From NCBI GenBank assembly GCA_003696105.1, contig RFGE01000114.1, positions 1 through 34,628 on the forward strand: a DNA stretch of 34,628 nucleotides, written 5' to 3'. The notes beneath the pieces are model-generated. The model was not told the DNA's origin, did not search any database, and saw only the letters and a program-made list of their open reading frames with translations. This DNA comes from Deltaproteobacteria bacterium (GTDB lineage: Bacteria > Myxococcota_A > Polyangia > Haliangiales > J016). Shown here piece after piece: positions 9,389-16,703 of the stretch. Numbering within the stretch: the stretch's first letter is position 1; each line of letters begins with the position of its first letter. The position numbers were made by a program, and so were the translations under genes.

Positions 9389-9972
9389 CGCTTGCGCAGC
9401 GCGCGGGCGACGACGTCGAACGGCTGGCAGCCGACCAGCGGTGCGCCGCCGATCCAGTACGTCGGGATCGCGGTGACGCCGCGCTCGATCGCCTCGGCGC
9501 GCGCGCGGCGCACGCGGTCGATCCACGCCGGATCGCGCGCCGCGGCGACCGCCTCACCGGGGTCGAGTCCGGCGGCCTCCGCCGCGGCGGCGAGCACGTC
9601 GTCGGCTTCGATGTCGGCACCCTCGACCCAGTGCGCGCGCATCAGCGCGTCTCGCACGCCGTCGAGCGCGCCCGCCGCCCGCGCGTACTCGGTCATCGCG
9701 AGCGCCGGCAGCGTGTTGGGCGCGCGCTCGGGGGGCCGGATCGGCACGCCGAATTCGGCCGCGAACGCGCGCAGGCGTCGGTCGAACGCGGCCGCACGCT
9801 CGGGGCCGAAAAGCTCGGCGACGCGAACCCCGCCCGGCGGGATCTCCGGGTGCAGGTAAAACGGGCGCCAGTCGAAGTCGACGCCCAACTCTCGATTCAC
9901 CCTGACCAGGGCGCCGCGTTCCGCGATGTAGCAGTACGGTCAACAGTAGTCGCTGTAGAATGCGAGTTCCAT
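9373..9972 (-). CDS. DsbA/FrnE-like thiol-disulfide oxidoreductase, probable selenoprotein (UPYC active site)
   Basis: This is a 199-residue thioredoxin-fold protein of the DsbA/FrnE type without a signal peptide, hence probably cytoplasmic. The start ATG 9972 has a strong GGGGAGG site about 7 nt upstream. The N-terminus reads MELAFYSDYC-UGA-PYCYIAERGAL, with UGA at codon 11 (9942-9940). In the family this is where the first Cys of CPxC lies (SDYxCPYC), so Sec at this codon gives a U-P-Y-C redox centre. The rest is intact: FYLHPEIPPGG, the helical insertion, and the cis-Pro loop GVTAIPTYWIGG. The frame is uninterrupted from ATG to TAG apart from this codon, and a SECIS-like hairpin follows it. 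A start downstream of the UGA would delete the first strand and active site, which is unlikely. DsbA-like selenoproteins are a recognised bacterial group. The Sec machinery is not in this window. Confidence 0.85.
9903..9942 (-). promoter_or_regulatory. SECIS-like hairpin directly downstream of UGA
   Basis: The RNA from the UGA can fold with an outer stem UGACC/GGUCA (5 bp, 9942-9938 with 9907-9903). It has an inner perfect stem CGCG/CGCG closed by a GAA loop (9925-9915). The apical loop begins with G, 18 nt after the UGA. This matches the bacterial SECIS pattern: short upper stem, G at the start of the apical loop, 16-37 nt from the UGA. The fold was done by eye. Confidence 0.7.
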
Positions 9973-9994
9973 CGCGTCGCCTCCCCTGCTCCCG

Positions 9995-10174
9995 TAGGAG
10001 GCTGTTGCGCATAGCCGCTGGCTGCGGTCGCGATCTGCGGGAGATCTTCGGCGTACGTCCTCGCGCCCTTCGGTTACGTATGTTGATACGCGCCCTCGAG
10101 CGCTACGGGCGTGCGCCGAACCTCGCCTCGCATCTCGCAACCTCGCTGGCGCGCCCATACGCAACAGCCTCCTA
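9995..10174. mobile_element. 180-bp near-palindromic MITE-like element
   Basis: The ends are a perfect 15-bp inverted repeat, TAGGAGGCTGTTGCG at 9995-10009 and its complement at 10160-10174, with partial pairing continuing inward. The whole interior can be aligned with its own reverse complement (for example ttcggcgtacgt against ttcggcgcacgc), so the element could form a long hairpin. It holds no gene. It fills the divergent gap between the selenoprotein gene and aat, close to the selenoprotein ribosome-binding site. The outermost TA at each end could be a duplicated target. A non-autonomous IS relic is the likeliest reading; a structured RNA is an alternative. Confidence 0.6.
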
Positions 10175-10252
10175 GCGCGCCGGCGGCACCGGCGCAAGCG
10201 CGAACGCGCCGCCGGCCGCACGGAAACCGTCCCCACCGGCGCCGTCGTCGCC

Positions 10253-10258
10253 TACACT
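10253..10258 (+). promoter_or_regulatory. -10 box adjacent to the aat start
   Basis: TACACT ends 8 nt before ATG 10267. No Shine-Dalgarno is visible, so a leaderless or near-leaderless transcript is likely. Confidence 0.5.
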
Positions 10259-10266
10259 GGCCTGCG

Positions 10267-10995
10267 ATGCCCGTGTTCCAACTCGACGAGCGCGTGGTGT
10301 TCCCGCCGCCGGAACTCGCCGACGAAAGCGGCATTCTCGCCGTCGGTGGCGACCTGCGCCCCGAGCGCCTGCTGCTCGCGTACGCCAACGGGATCTTCCC
10401 GTGGCCGCACGAGGGTCTGCCGCTGCTGTGGCACTCGCCCGACCCGCGCATGGTGCTCGAGATCGGCGCGCTGCACGTGCCGCGCAGCCTGCGCAAGCGC
10501 ATGCGCCGCGGCACCTACACGGTCACGCTCGACACCGCGTTCGACGAGGTGATCCGCCGCTGCGCGGACACGCCGCGGCCGGGGCAGTCGGGCACGTGGA
10601 TCACGCCCAACATGGTCGAGGCGTACACGGAGCTGCACCACCTCGGGTTCGCCCACTCGGCGGAGGCCTGGCTCGACGGCCAGCTGGCCGGTGGCCTGTA
10701 CGGCGTGTCGCTCGGCGGCGCGTTTTTCGGCGAGTCGATGTTCGCGGCGGCGCCCGACGCGTCGAAGGTGGCGTTCGTGACGCTCGTGGACCAGCTCGCC
10801 CGCTGGGAGTTCGACCTGGTGGACTGCCAGGTTCACACGGATCACCTCGCGCGGTTCGGTGCGACCCTGTGGCCGCGCGCGCGCTACCTGGAACGGCTGC
10901 GCGAGTGCCTGCGCAAGCCGACGCGGCGCGGCGCGTGGCAGATCGATCCGGCTTTGCGCCCGTCGCGTGCCGACTCGGCCCCGCCTGCCGACTGA
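10267..10995 (+). CDS. aat: Leucyl/phenylalanyl-tRNA-protein transferase
   Basis: This 242-aa protein is close to the usual length for the family. It transfers Leu or Phe from aminoacyl-tRNA to N-terminal Arg or Lys of proteins, creating N-degrons for ClpS/ClpAP. Diagnostic motifs are visible: FPPPELADESGILAVGGDL at the N-terminus, YANGIFPWPHEG, LLWHSPDPRMVL, and the catalytic-fold segment LYGVSLGGAFFGESMF followed by ASKVAF. DCQVHTDHLARFGA matches the conserved C-terminal block. The start at 10267 was chosen because it begins the conserved domain and follows the -10 box; the frame is open further upstream but non-homologous. It converges with the NRAMP-like gene. Confidence 0.95.
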   Translation: MPVFQLDERVVFPPPELADESGILAVGGDLRPERLLLAYANGIFPWPHEGLPLLWHSPDPRMVLEIGALHVPRSLRKRMRRGTYTVTLDTAFDEVIRRCADTPRPGQSGTWITPNMVEAYTELHHLGFAHSAEAWLDGQLAGGLYGVSLGGAFFGESMFAAAPDASKVAFVTLVDQLARWEFDLVDCQVHTDHLARFGATLWPRARYLERLRECLRKPTRRGAWQIDPALRPSRADSAPPAD

Positions 10996-11013
10996 CGCCG
11001 GAACGCGCAACCG

Positions 11014-11052
11014 GCGGCGACCGTTTCCGATCACCGGGCCGGCGGTCGCCGC
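11014..11052. terminator. Bidirectional hairpin between convergent aat and NRAMP-like genes
   Basis: A perfect 10-bp inverted repeat (GCGGCGACCG at 11014-11023, complement at 11043-11052) with a 19-nt loop lies in the 62-nt gap between the two gene ends. There is no T-tract on either side. Confidence 0.5.
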
Positions 11053-11057
11053 GGCGG

Positions 11058-12329
11058 TCACGCGAACCGGACGTACAGGTACAGCAGCGCGGCGCCGGCG
11101 AGAAACGCAATCCCGGCCCAGCTCGCGGCCGCGAGCGCGCGCGACGGGCGAGCCTCCTCCGGAACTTCGGCGCCGGTGATGCAGCGGTGGTTGAGCCACG
11201 CGAGCACCGGCGCGGTCAAGAACGACAGAATCGTCGCGAGGTCGACGAGCGCTTTGAGATCGGCGAGGAACCGGTAGATGATGACGACGGAGCCGACCCC
11301 GAGCACCGCCAGCGCCGCCCAATAGACGCCGCGCGCGTCGCGGCCCTCCCCCGCCGATCCCGGCGCTTCCGGGCCGCGAAACCGCTCCACGAGCACCGAC
11401 AGCGCGCGCGGAAAGCCGTCGACCACCGTGAGCGTGGTGGAGAACATCACGGAGAACGCGGCGGCGCCGATGATCGGCTCGGCCCATTCGCCGAGCATGT
11501 CGGTGTACAGCGCGATGACCTGCGCGGCGAACCCGCCCGCGGTCGACGCGAACGCGACGCCGCGCCCGTACATGACCGCGGCCCCGAGGGTGACGAAGCA
11601 CAGCGCGAGCACGGCCGTCCCGATGTAGCCGATGTGAAAGTCGAGCAGCGACTCGCCGCGCGTCGGCCGGTGCCCGGTGTCGCGCTCGCGGGCGAGCGTC
11701 CACAGCGATTGCCACACGGCCACGTCGATCGCCGACGGCATCCACCCGATCAACGCCGCGACGAACGCGAGCGACGCCGGCTCGACGAGCCGCCGATCCG
11801 GCCAAAACGGCACGGCGCCCCAGTCGATGCGCCCGAGCGCGAGCGCGGTCGCGGCGACGGTCGACACCGTCAGCACCGCGACCACCCACTTGCCGATGCG
11901 GTCGAGCCACCGGTAGCGCCCGGCCGCGAGCAGCCCCGCGCACACCGCGGTGAGCGCCGCGGCGATCGCGCCGGCCGACGCGTCGAGACCAAACAGCACC
12001 TTCGCCAGCCCGGCGGTGACGATGGTGACCGCCGCCTGCACGGTGAACATCGTGCCGACCGTGAGCGCGGCGTACAGCGCCAGCGCCCATCGTCCCCGGC
12101 GGCGGTAGCCCTCGAGCAGCGACGTGCCGGTCGCGGCGGCGTACTCCGGGCCGAAGCGAAACGCGGGGTACTTGGCGAGGTTCGCGACGACGACGACGCC
12201 GGCGAGGGCGAACCCGAACGACGCGCCGGCGCGGGTCGACTGCACGAGGTGCGACACGCCGACGGCGGCGCCGGCAAACAGCACGCCGGGTCCGAACGCC
12301 TGCCAAAACGTGCGCTGCCGGGGCTCCAT
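11058..12329 (-). CDS. NRAMP-related multi-pass transporter with atypical metal site
   Basis: This 423-aa integral membrane protein has about 11 hydrophobic segments and an NRAMP-like fold signature (FWQAFGPGVLFAGAAVGVSH at the start). In canonical NRAMP metal transporters TM1 carries DPGN and TM6 carries MPH. Here the matching positions read GVSH and GWMPSAIDVAVW, so the Mn/Fe site is not conserved. It belongs to a bacterial NRAMP-related subgroup usually annotated as divalent metal cation transporter; the substrate may differ. The start ATG 12329 begins MEPRQRTFW, with TATAAG 9 nt upstream. The longer upstream frame overlaps the divergent oxidoreductase gene and was rejected. Confidence 0.82.
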   Translation of the reverse strand: MEPRQRTFWQAFGPGVLFAGAAVGVSHLVQSTRAGASFGFALAGVVVVANLAKYPAFRFGPEYAAATGTSLLEGYRRRGRWALALYAALTVGTMFTVQAAVTIVTAGLAKVLFGLDASAGAIAAALTAVCAGLLAAGRYRWLDRIGKWVVAVLTVSTVAATALALGRIDWGAVPFWPDRRLVEPASLAFVAALIGWMPSAIDVAVWQSLWTLARERDTGHRPTRGESLLDFHIGYIGTAVLALCFVTLGAAVMYGRGVAFASTAGGFAAQVIALYTDMLGEWAEPIIGAAAFSVMFSTTLTVVDGFPRALSVLVERFRGPEAPGSAGEGRDARGVYWAALAVLGVGSVVIIYRFLADLKALVDLATILSFLTAPVLAWLNHRCITGAEVPEEARPSRALAAASWAGIAFLAGAALLYLYVRFA

Positions 12330-12338
12330 CGGACGGAG

Positions 12339-12344
12339 CTTATA
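12339..12344 (-). promoter_or_regulatory. -10 box upstream of the NRAMP-like gene
   Basis: TATAAG on the minus strand ends 9 nt before ATG 12329. No Shine-Dalgarno is seen. Confidence 0.45.
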
Positions 12345-12362
12345 CCGCACGCCGCCGTCGTG

Positions 12363-12368
12363 TAGGAT
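12363..12368 (+). promoter_or_regulatory. Possible -10 box for the quinone oxidoreductase gene
   Basis: TAGGAT in the divergent spacer, about 50 nt before ATG 12421, matches TANNNT. No convincing -35 was found. Confidence 0.25.
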
Positions 12369-12420
12369 GGCGGCGCGGCCGCGCCAGCAGCCGCGGTCCA
12401 CCCGATTCGGAGCCCGACGC

Positions 12421-13401
12421 ATGAAAGCGATCGTCATCACCGGAGCCGGCGGTCCCGACGTCCTCGCGGTGCGCGACGTCCCCACCCCCGAGCCCGCGCG
12501 CGGCGAGGTGCGGGTGCGCGTGCGCGCCACGGCCGTCAACCGGGCCGACATCCTCCAGAGAATGGGGCTGTATCCCGCGCCGACCGACGCACCGCAGGAC
12601 ATCCCCGGGCTGGAGTTCGCGGGCGAGGTCGACGCGATCGGCCCCGGCGTGACGCGATGGCAGCTCGGCGACCGCGTATGCGGCCTCGCCGGCGGCGGCA
12701 CGTACGCCGAATTCCTCGTCGCGCACGAGCGCGCGCTGGCGCCGATCCCGGAGCGAGCCAGCTGGCGCGAGGCGGCCGCCATCCCGGAGGCGTTCGTCAC
12801 CGCCTACGACGCGCTGGTGTTGCAGGCGCACCTTTGCGCGGGAGATACGACGCTGATCCACGCCGCCGGCAGCGGTGTCGGCACGGCGGCGATCCAGATC
12901 GCGCGCGCGATCGGCGCGACCTCCGTCGGCACGAGCCGCACGCCGGCCAAGCTCGAACGGGCGCGCGACCTCGGACTCGACGCCGGCATCGTGCCGGACG
13001 CCGGCGCGTTCGCCGACGCGGTGCGCGAGGCCACCGGCGGCGCCGGACCGCGCGCCGTACTGGAGCTGGTCGGCGGCGCGTACGTGGCCGAGGACGTGCG
13101 CTGCGTCCAGCCGGGCGGCTGCATCGTCGTCGTCGGCTTGATGGCGGGTGCGCGCGTCGACCTCGACCTCGGCGCGCTGCTGCGCAAGCGCGTGATCGTG
13201 CGCGGCACGGTGCTGCGATCGCGCCCGGTCGAGGAGAAGCTCGCCGCGGCCGAGGCGCTGCGCCGGCACATCGTGCCGCTGTGGGCGCGCGCTCGCGTGC
13301 GCGCGGTCATCGACCGGACGTTCGCGCTCGACGAGGCGCCGGCCGCGCACGCGTACGTGCAATCCAACGCGGGGTTCGGCAAGGTCGTCCTCGACCTGTG
13401 A
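12421..13401 (+). CDS. NAD(P)H quinone oxidoreductase, PIG3/zeta-crystallin type (MDR family)
   Basis: This 326-aa zinc-independent medium-chain reductase is expected to reduce quinones or enones with NADPH in the cytoplasm. It starts MKAIVITGAGGPDVLAV. The N-terminal GroES-like domain contains ATAVNRADILQRMGLYPAP and the hallmark IPGLEFAGEVDAIG. The Rossmann domain contains the nucleotide loop HAAGSGVGTAAIQIARAIGA at about residues 148-167. The C-terminus YVQSNAGFGKVVLDL is typical of the PIG3 branch. No zinc-binding Cys cluster is present. It is divergent from the NRAMP-like gene and 54 nt upstream of the M28 peptidase gene. Confidence 0.92.
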   Translation: MKAIVITGAGGPDVLAVRDVPTPEPARGEVRVRVRATAVNRADILQRMGLYPAPTDAPQDIPGLEFAGEVDAIGPGVTRWQLGDRVCGLAGGGTYAEFLVAHERALAPIPERASWREAAAIPEAFVTAYDALVLQAHLCAGDTTLIHAAGSGVGTAAIQIARAIGATSVGTSRTPAKLERARDLGLDAGIVPDAGAFADAVREATGGAGPRAVLELVGGAYVAEDVRCVQPGGCIVVVGLMAGARVDLDLGALLRKRVIVRGTVLRSRPVEEKLAAAEALRRHIVPLWARARVRAVIDRTFALDEAPAAHAYVQSNAGFGKVVLDL

Positions 13402-13442
13402 TCCGGCAAGGGCCTGTCAACGCCTGCCATCGGCGCGCGTGC

Positions 13443-13448
13443 TATAGG
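13443..13448 (+). promoter_or_regulatory. -10 box adjacent to the M28 peptidase start
   Basis: TATAGG ends 7 nt before ATG 13456. No Shine-Dalgarno is seen. Confidence 0.45.
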
Positions 13449-13455
13449 TGCCGCC

Positions 13456-15603
13456 ATGTCAGCGAACCGCGCGTGTTTCGCGCTTGCACTGGCGGCCGCG
13501 TGTGGCGGCCGCGCGCCCGCCCCAGCCCACGTCGCCCGGTCATCCGACGCCGCGCAGCCCGATCGCACCGCGCCGCCGACCGGCGCGGCATCGATCTCGG
13601 CGGCGGAGCTGCGCGCACATGTCGAACTGCTCGCGTCCGACGAGCTGCGCGGGCGCGAGACGCTCGCGCCCGGCTATCAGCGCGCGGCCGATTACCTCGC
13701 GCGCGAAATGAACCGCTACGGCCTGGCGCCGCTGCCGGGCCACGACGACTTTCAGGTCGCGTACACCTTGTACGAACTCGGCTACGACGACGCGCACACG
13801 TCGCTGTCGGCCGGCGGCACCGCGTACGCGCTCGGCCGCGACTTCGCGGTGTTCCCGTTCTCCGACGAGGGAGTCGCCGAGGGCCCCGTCGTGTTCGCGG
13901 GCTACGGGATCACCGCGCCCGAGCTGAACTGGGACGACTACGCCGGCCTCGACGTCGCGGGCAAGATCGTGCTCGTGCTGCGCCACCACCCGGGCGAGGG
14001 GGACGGCAAGGCGGACGAGGCGTTCCGCCGGCACGCGCTGTTCGCGACCAAGGCCGCCAACGCCCGGCGCCACGGCGCGGCCGCCATGCTGTTGGTGACC
14101 GATCCGCTGCACCACGACGACGGAGACGACCTGCGATCCAACGCGATCTGGCTCACCCAACCGCTCGACGAGCGCATGCGCGAGCGCATGCAGCGGGCGC
14201 GGCAGACGCGCGACGGCGCACCGCTGGTCGCGCTGCACGTGTCGCGGTCGGTCGCGACCGCCCTCGTCGCGGGTGCGGGCCGGTCGCTCGCGGATCTACA
14301 GCGGGCCGTCGACGGCGGCGACAAACCGGCGGCGATCGCGAACGCCGGCACGGTGGCGACCGTGTCGGTGCGCGCGCGAACGGATGCGCGCGTCGTCACC
14401 CCAGTCGACGTCATCGGCTACCTCGAGGGGTCGGACCCGGCGCTGCGCGACGAGTGGATCGTGGTCGGCGCCCACTTCGATCACCTCGGCGCGTACGACG
14501 GCGCGGGGGACACCGTCTACAACGGAGCCGACGACAACGCCTCCGGCACGGCAGGGATGTTGGAGCTGGCGCAGGCGTTCGCCTCGCGCGCACGGCGGCC
14601 CAAGCGCAGCCTCGTGTTCATCGGCTTCTCGGGCGAAGAAAAGGGCCTGCTGGGCTCGCGTGCGCTCGTCGATCAGCACATCCTTCCGATCGAGCGCGTC
14701 GTGTTCATGCTGAACCTCGACATGATCGGCCGCAACCCGTCGCAGCCGGTCGCGGTGGTCGGCGACGGGTACGGCACCGGCGTGCGCGAGGCGGTCGCCG
14801 CCGCCAACGCGGCGGTCGGCTTGCCGATCGAGTTCGGCGGCGCGGAGTACTCCGGCAACAGCGACCACCATCCGTTCTACGCGTCCGACGTACCGTTTGC
14901 GTTCTTCTTTACCGGCTTGCACGACGACTATCACCAGCTGTCGGACCACGCGGACAAGCTCGCCTACGACCGCATGGCCGACATCGTGCGGGTCGCCTAC
15001 GGCACGGTCGACGCGATCGCGTCCGGGGCCGTGACGCCGACCTTCATCCATCACGTCGACTGGCTCGGTATCGAGGTGCAGGCGCGCGGCGGCGACGCGG
15101 TCGTCACGGCGGTCGCCGGCGGATCGCGGGCGGCCGGCGCGGGCCTGGCCGCCGGCGACGTCATCCGCGCGATCGGCGGCACGCCGCTGGCCGATCCCCG
15201 CGACGTCGGCAAGCGGTTTCGCGAGTGGGAACCCGGCACCGCGCAGGATCTCGTCGTCGCGCGGGGCGGGGCGACGCGCAGCGTGCACGTCGCGCGCGCC
15301 AAGCGGGGCTACCTCGGCGTGTTCCCCGGCCCAGTCGACGCCGACGCGCGTAAGGCGCTCGGCCTGTCGGACGACGAGGGCGTGCGCATCCGCGGGGTGG
15401 CGCCGGACGGGCCGGCGGGCAAGGCGGGCCTGCGCGAGGGCGACATCGTGATCCGCATCCGCGGATTGCCGGTGAACCTGCGGTCGCTCGGCACCCACCT
15501 GGCGCGCATCGGCGCCGGCGAGCCGGTCCAGATCGTGATCGTCCGCGACGGCGAGCGCAAGACGCTCGACCTGGTGCTCGGCGAACGCCCGCAGCGGCCG
15601 TAA
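13456..15603 (+). CDS. M28 family lipoprotein aminopeptidase with PA insert and two PDZ domains
   Basis: This is a 715-aa exported lipoprotein (signal LALAAACGG, Cys near residue 16). A PA-type insert lies at about residues 110-250 (AGYGITAPELNWDDYAGLDV, GKIVLVLRHHPGE). The M28 di-zinc catalytic set is complete: HFDHLG near 339, GADDNASG near 357, GEEKG near 392, NLDMIGR near 419 and SDHHPFY near 469. Two C-terminal PDZ domains cover about 530-610 and 612-705 (LGIEVQA...GAGLAAGDVIRAIGG and YLGVFPG...KAGLREGDIVIRIRG). The family releases N-terminal amino acids from peptides outside the cytoplasm; the PDZ pair probably binds substrate C-termini or anchors the enzyme (inference). Confidence 0.93.
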   Translation: MSANRACFALALAAACGGRAPAPAHVARSSDAAQPDRTAPPTGAASISAAELRAHVELLASDELRGRETLAPGYQRAADYLAREMNRYGLAPLPGHDDFQVAYTLYELGYDDAHTSLSAGGTAYALGRDFAVFPFSDEGVAEGPVVFAGYGITAPELNWDDYAGLDVAGKIVLVLRHHPGEGDGKADEAFRRHALFATKAANARRHGAAAMLLVTDPLHHDDGDDLRSNAIWLTQPLDERMRERMQRARQTRDGAPLVALHVSRSVATALVAGAGRSLADLQRAVDGGDKPAAIANAGTVATVSVRARTDARVVTPVDVIGYLEGSDPALRDEWIVVGAHFDHLGAYDGAGDTVYNGADDNASGTAGMLELAQAFASRARRPKRSLVFIGFSGEEKGLLGSRALVDQHILPIERVVFMLNLDMIGRNPSQPVAVVGDGYGTGVREAVAAANAAVGLPIEFGGAEYSGNSDHHPFYASDVPFAFFFTGLHDDYHQLSDHADKLAYDRMADIVRVAYGTVDAIASGAVTPTFIHHVDWLGIEVQARGGDAVVTAVAGGSRAAGAGLAAGDVIRAIGGTPLADPRDVGKRFREWEPGTAQDLVVARGGATRSVHVARAKRGYLGVFPGPVDADARKALGLSDDEGVRIRGVAPDGPAGKAGLREGDIVIRIRGLPVNLRSLGTHLARIGAGEPVQIVIVRDGERKTLDLVLGERPQRP

Positions 15604-15625
15604 CCGCGGCGGCGAAGCCCGCGGC

Positions 15626-15681
15626 GGCGCGGCCGCGCCCGGGGTACCCGCGCCGGCGCGGCCGCGCCCGGGGTACCCGCG
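15626..15681. repeat. 29-bp-period tandem duplication downstream of the M28 gene
   Basis: A 27-bp block is perfectly repeated at 15626-15652 and 15655-15681. Each copy contains the self-complementary segments gcggccgc and cggggtacccg. It lies just after the TAA stop at 15601-15603 in an otherwise featureless 131-bp spacer and could fold as a terminator. Confidence 0.75.
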
Positions 15682-15734
15682 GCGCGCGGCCGCGCGGACT
15701 TGACGCCACCGCGTTCGAAGCCGAACGTCGGGCC

Positions 15735-16670
15735 ATGTCGCCGAACGAGCGAGCCGCTCGCCGCGCCGCCCGCTGCGCCGTCGGCGCGCACATGTCGATC
15801 GCCGGCGGGCTGCACCGCGCTCTCGAGCGCGGCGCCGAGGCCGGTTGCGACGTGATCCAGATCTTCACGCGCTCGAACCAGCAGTGGGCCGCGCCGCCGA
15901 TCGGCCGCGATGCGGTCGCCGCATGGCGCGACGCCCGCGCGACCTACGGCGTCGACCCGGCGCTCGCACACGGGTCGTATCTCGTCAACCTCGCCGCGTC
16001 GACGCGCGCGCTGCGCGAACGGTCGTACCGCGCCACCCGCCGCGAGCTGGCGCGCTGCGCCCAGCTCGGCATTCGTTACCTCGTCATCCACCCGGGCGCG
16101 CACACCGGCGACGGACACGCCACGGGGATCGCGCGCATCGCCCGCGCGCTCGACCGCCTCTACGACGAGGCGGGCGACTGTCCGACGCGCGTGCTGCTCG
16201 AAAACACCGCCGGCCAGGGCACGAGCATCGGACACCGGTTCGAGCACCTGCGCGACATCCTCGGCGCGATGCGACGCCACGCCGGTCGCGTCGGCGTGTG
16301 CATCGACACCTGCCACACGCTCGCCGCCGGCTACGACATCCGCAGCGAGGCCGCGTGGCAGCGGACGTTCGACGAGTTCGACCGCACGGTCGGCTGCGAC
16401 CGCATCGCGGCATTTCACGTCAACGACTCGAAGGCGCCGCTCGGAGCGCGCGTCGATCGCCACGAACACGTCGGCCGCGGCCACGTCGGCCTGACCGCGT
16501 TTCGTTGCCTCGTCAACGACCACCGGTTCGCGGGCCTGCCAATGGTGCTCGAGACGCCGAAGGCCGGCACCGCCGGCGACCCGGTGAATCTCGCCATCTT
16601 GCGCGCGCTCGCCGGGAAACGCCGCGTCGGGTCCCGCGCTCGCCGGCTCGCGGCGCAGCCGCTGGCGTGA
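15735..16670 (+). CDS. nfo: Endonuclease IV (AP endonuclease)
   Basis: This 311-aa TIM-barrel AP endonuclease of base excision repair cleaves 5' to abasic sites. The family opening VGAHMSIAGGLHRAL follows an Arg/Ala-rich 18-residue leader. The trinuclear zinc ligands can be followed: HGSYLVN, IHPGAHTGDG, LLENTAGQGTSIG, CIDTCHTLAAGYD, FHVNDSKAPLGARVDRHEHV and LETPK. GRGHVG is the conserved block after the HxxHxG region. The length is slightly above the common 280-290 aa because of both termini. No -10 box or Shine-Dalgarno is obvious. Confidence 0.96.
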   Translation: MSPNERAARRAARCAVGAHMSIAGGLHRALERGAEAGCDVIQIFTRSNQQWAAPPIGRDAVAAWRDARATYGVDPALAHGSYLVNLAASTRALRERSYRATRRELARCAQLGIRYLVIHPGAHTGDGHATGIARIARALDRLYDEAGDCPTRVLLENTAGQGTSIGHRFEHLRDILGAMRRHAGRVGVCIDTCHTLAAGYDIRSEAAWQRTFDEFDRTVGCDRIAAFHVNDSKAPLGARVDRHEHVGRGHVGLTAFRCLVNDHRFAGLPMVLETPKAGTAGDPVNLAILRALAGKRRVGSRARRLAAQPLA

Positions 16671-16691
16671 TCGCGCCGCCGCGTTCGGTGC

Positions 16692-16697
16692 TACAAC
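16692..16697 (+). promoter_or_regulatory. -10 box adjacent to the DUF4442 start
   Basis: TACAAC ends 6 nt before GTG 16704. It lies between the nfo stop and this gene and supports transcription independent of nfo. Confidence 0.4.
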
Positions 16698-16703
16698 CCG
16701 GCC

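Noticed and set aside
9373-9900. A shorter DsbA-like gene starting downstream of the UGA at GTG 9900
   Set aside because: It would lack the first strand and the redox motif. The upstream ATG with GGGGAGG and the intact CxPYC context favour Sec decoding.
9995-10174. tRNA or other known structured RNA gene
   Set aside because: There is no cloverleaf or known RNA motif; the terminal inverted repeats and palindromic interior fit a MITE-like element better.
12657-15353. A very long plus-strand open frame crossing the oxidoreductase and M28 genes, and similar long antisense frames at 25907-28522, 4391-5878 and 5491-7359
   Set aside because: Their translations are Arg/Ala-rich without any motif and lie over genes with complete catalytic signatures. 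High GC content removes stop codons in shadow frames.
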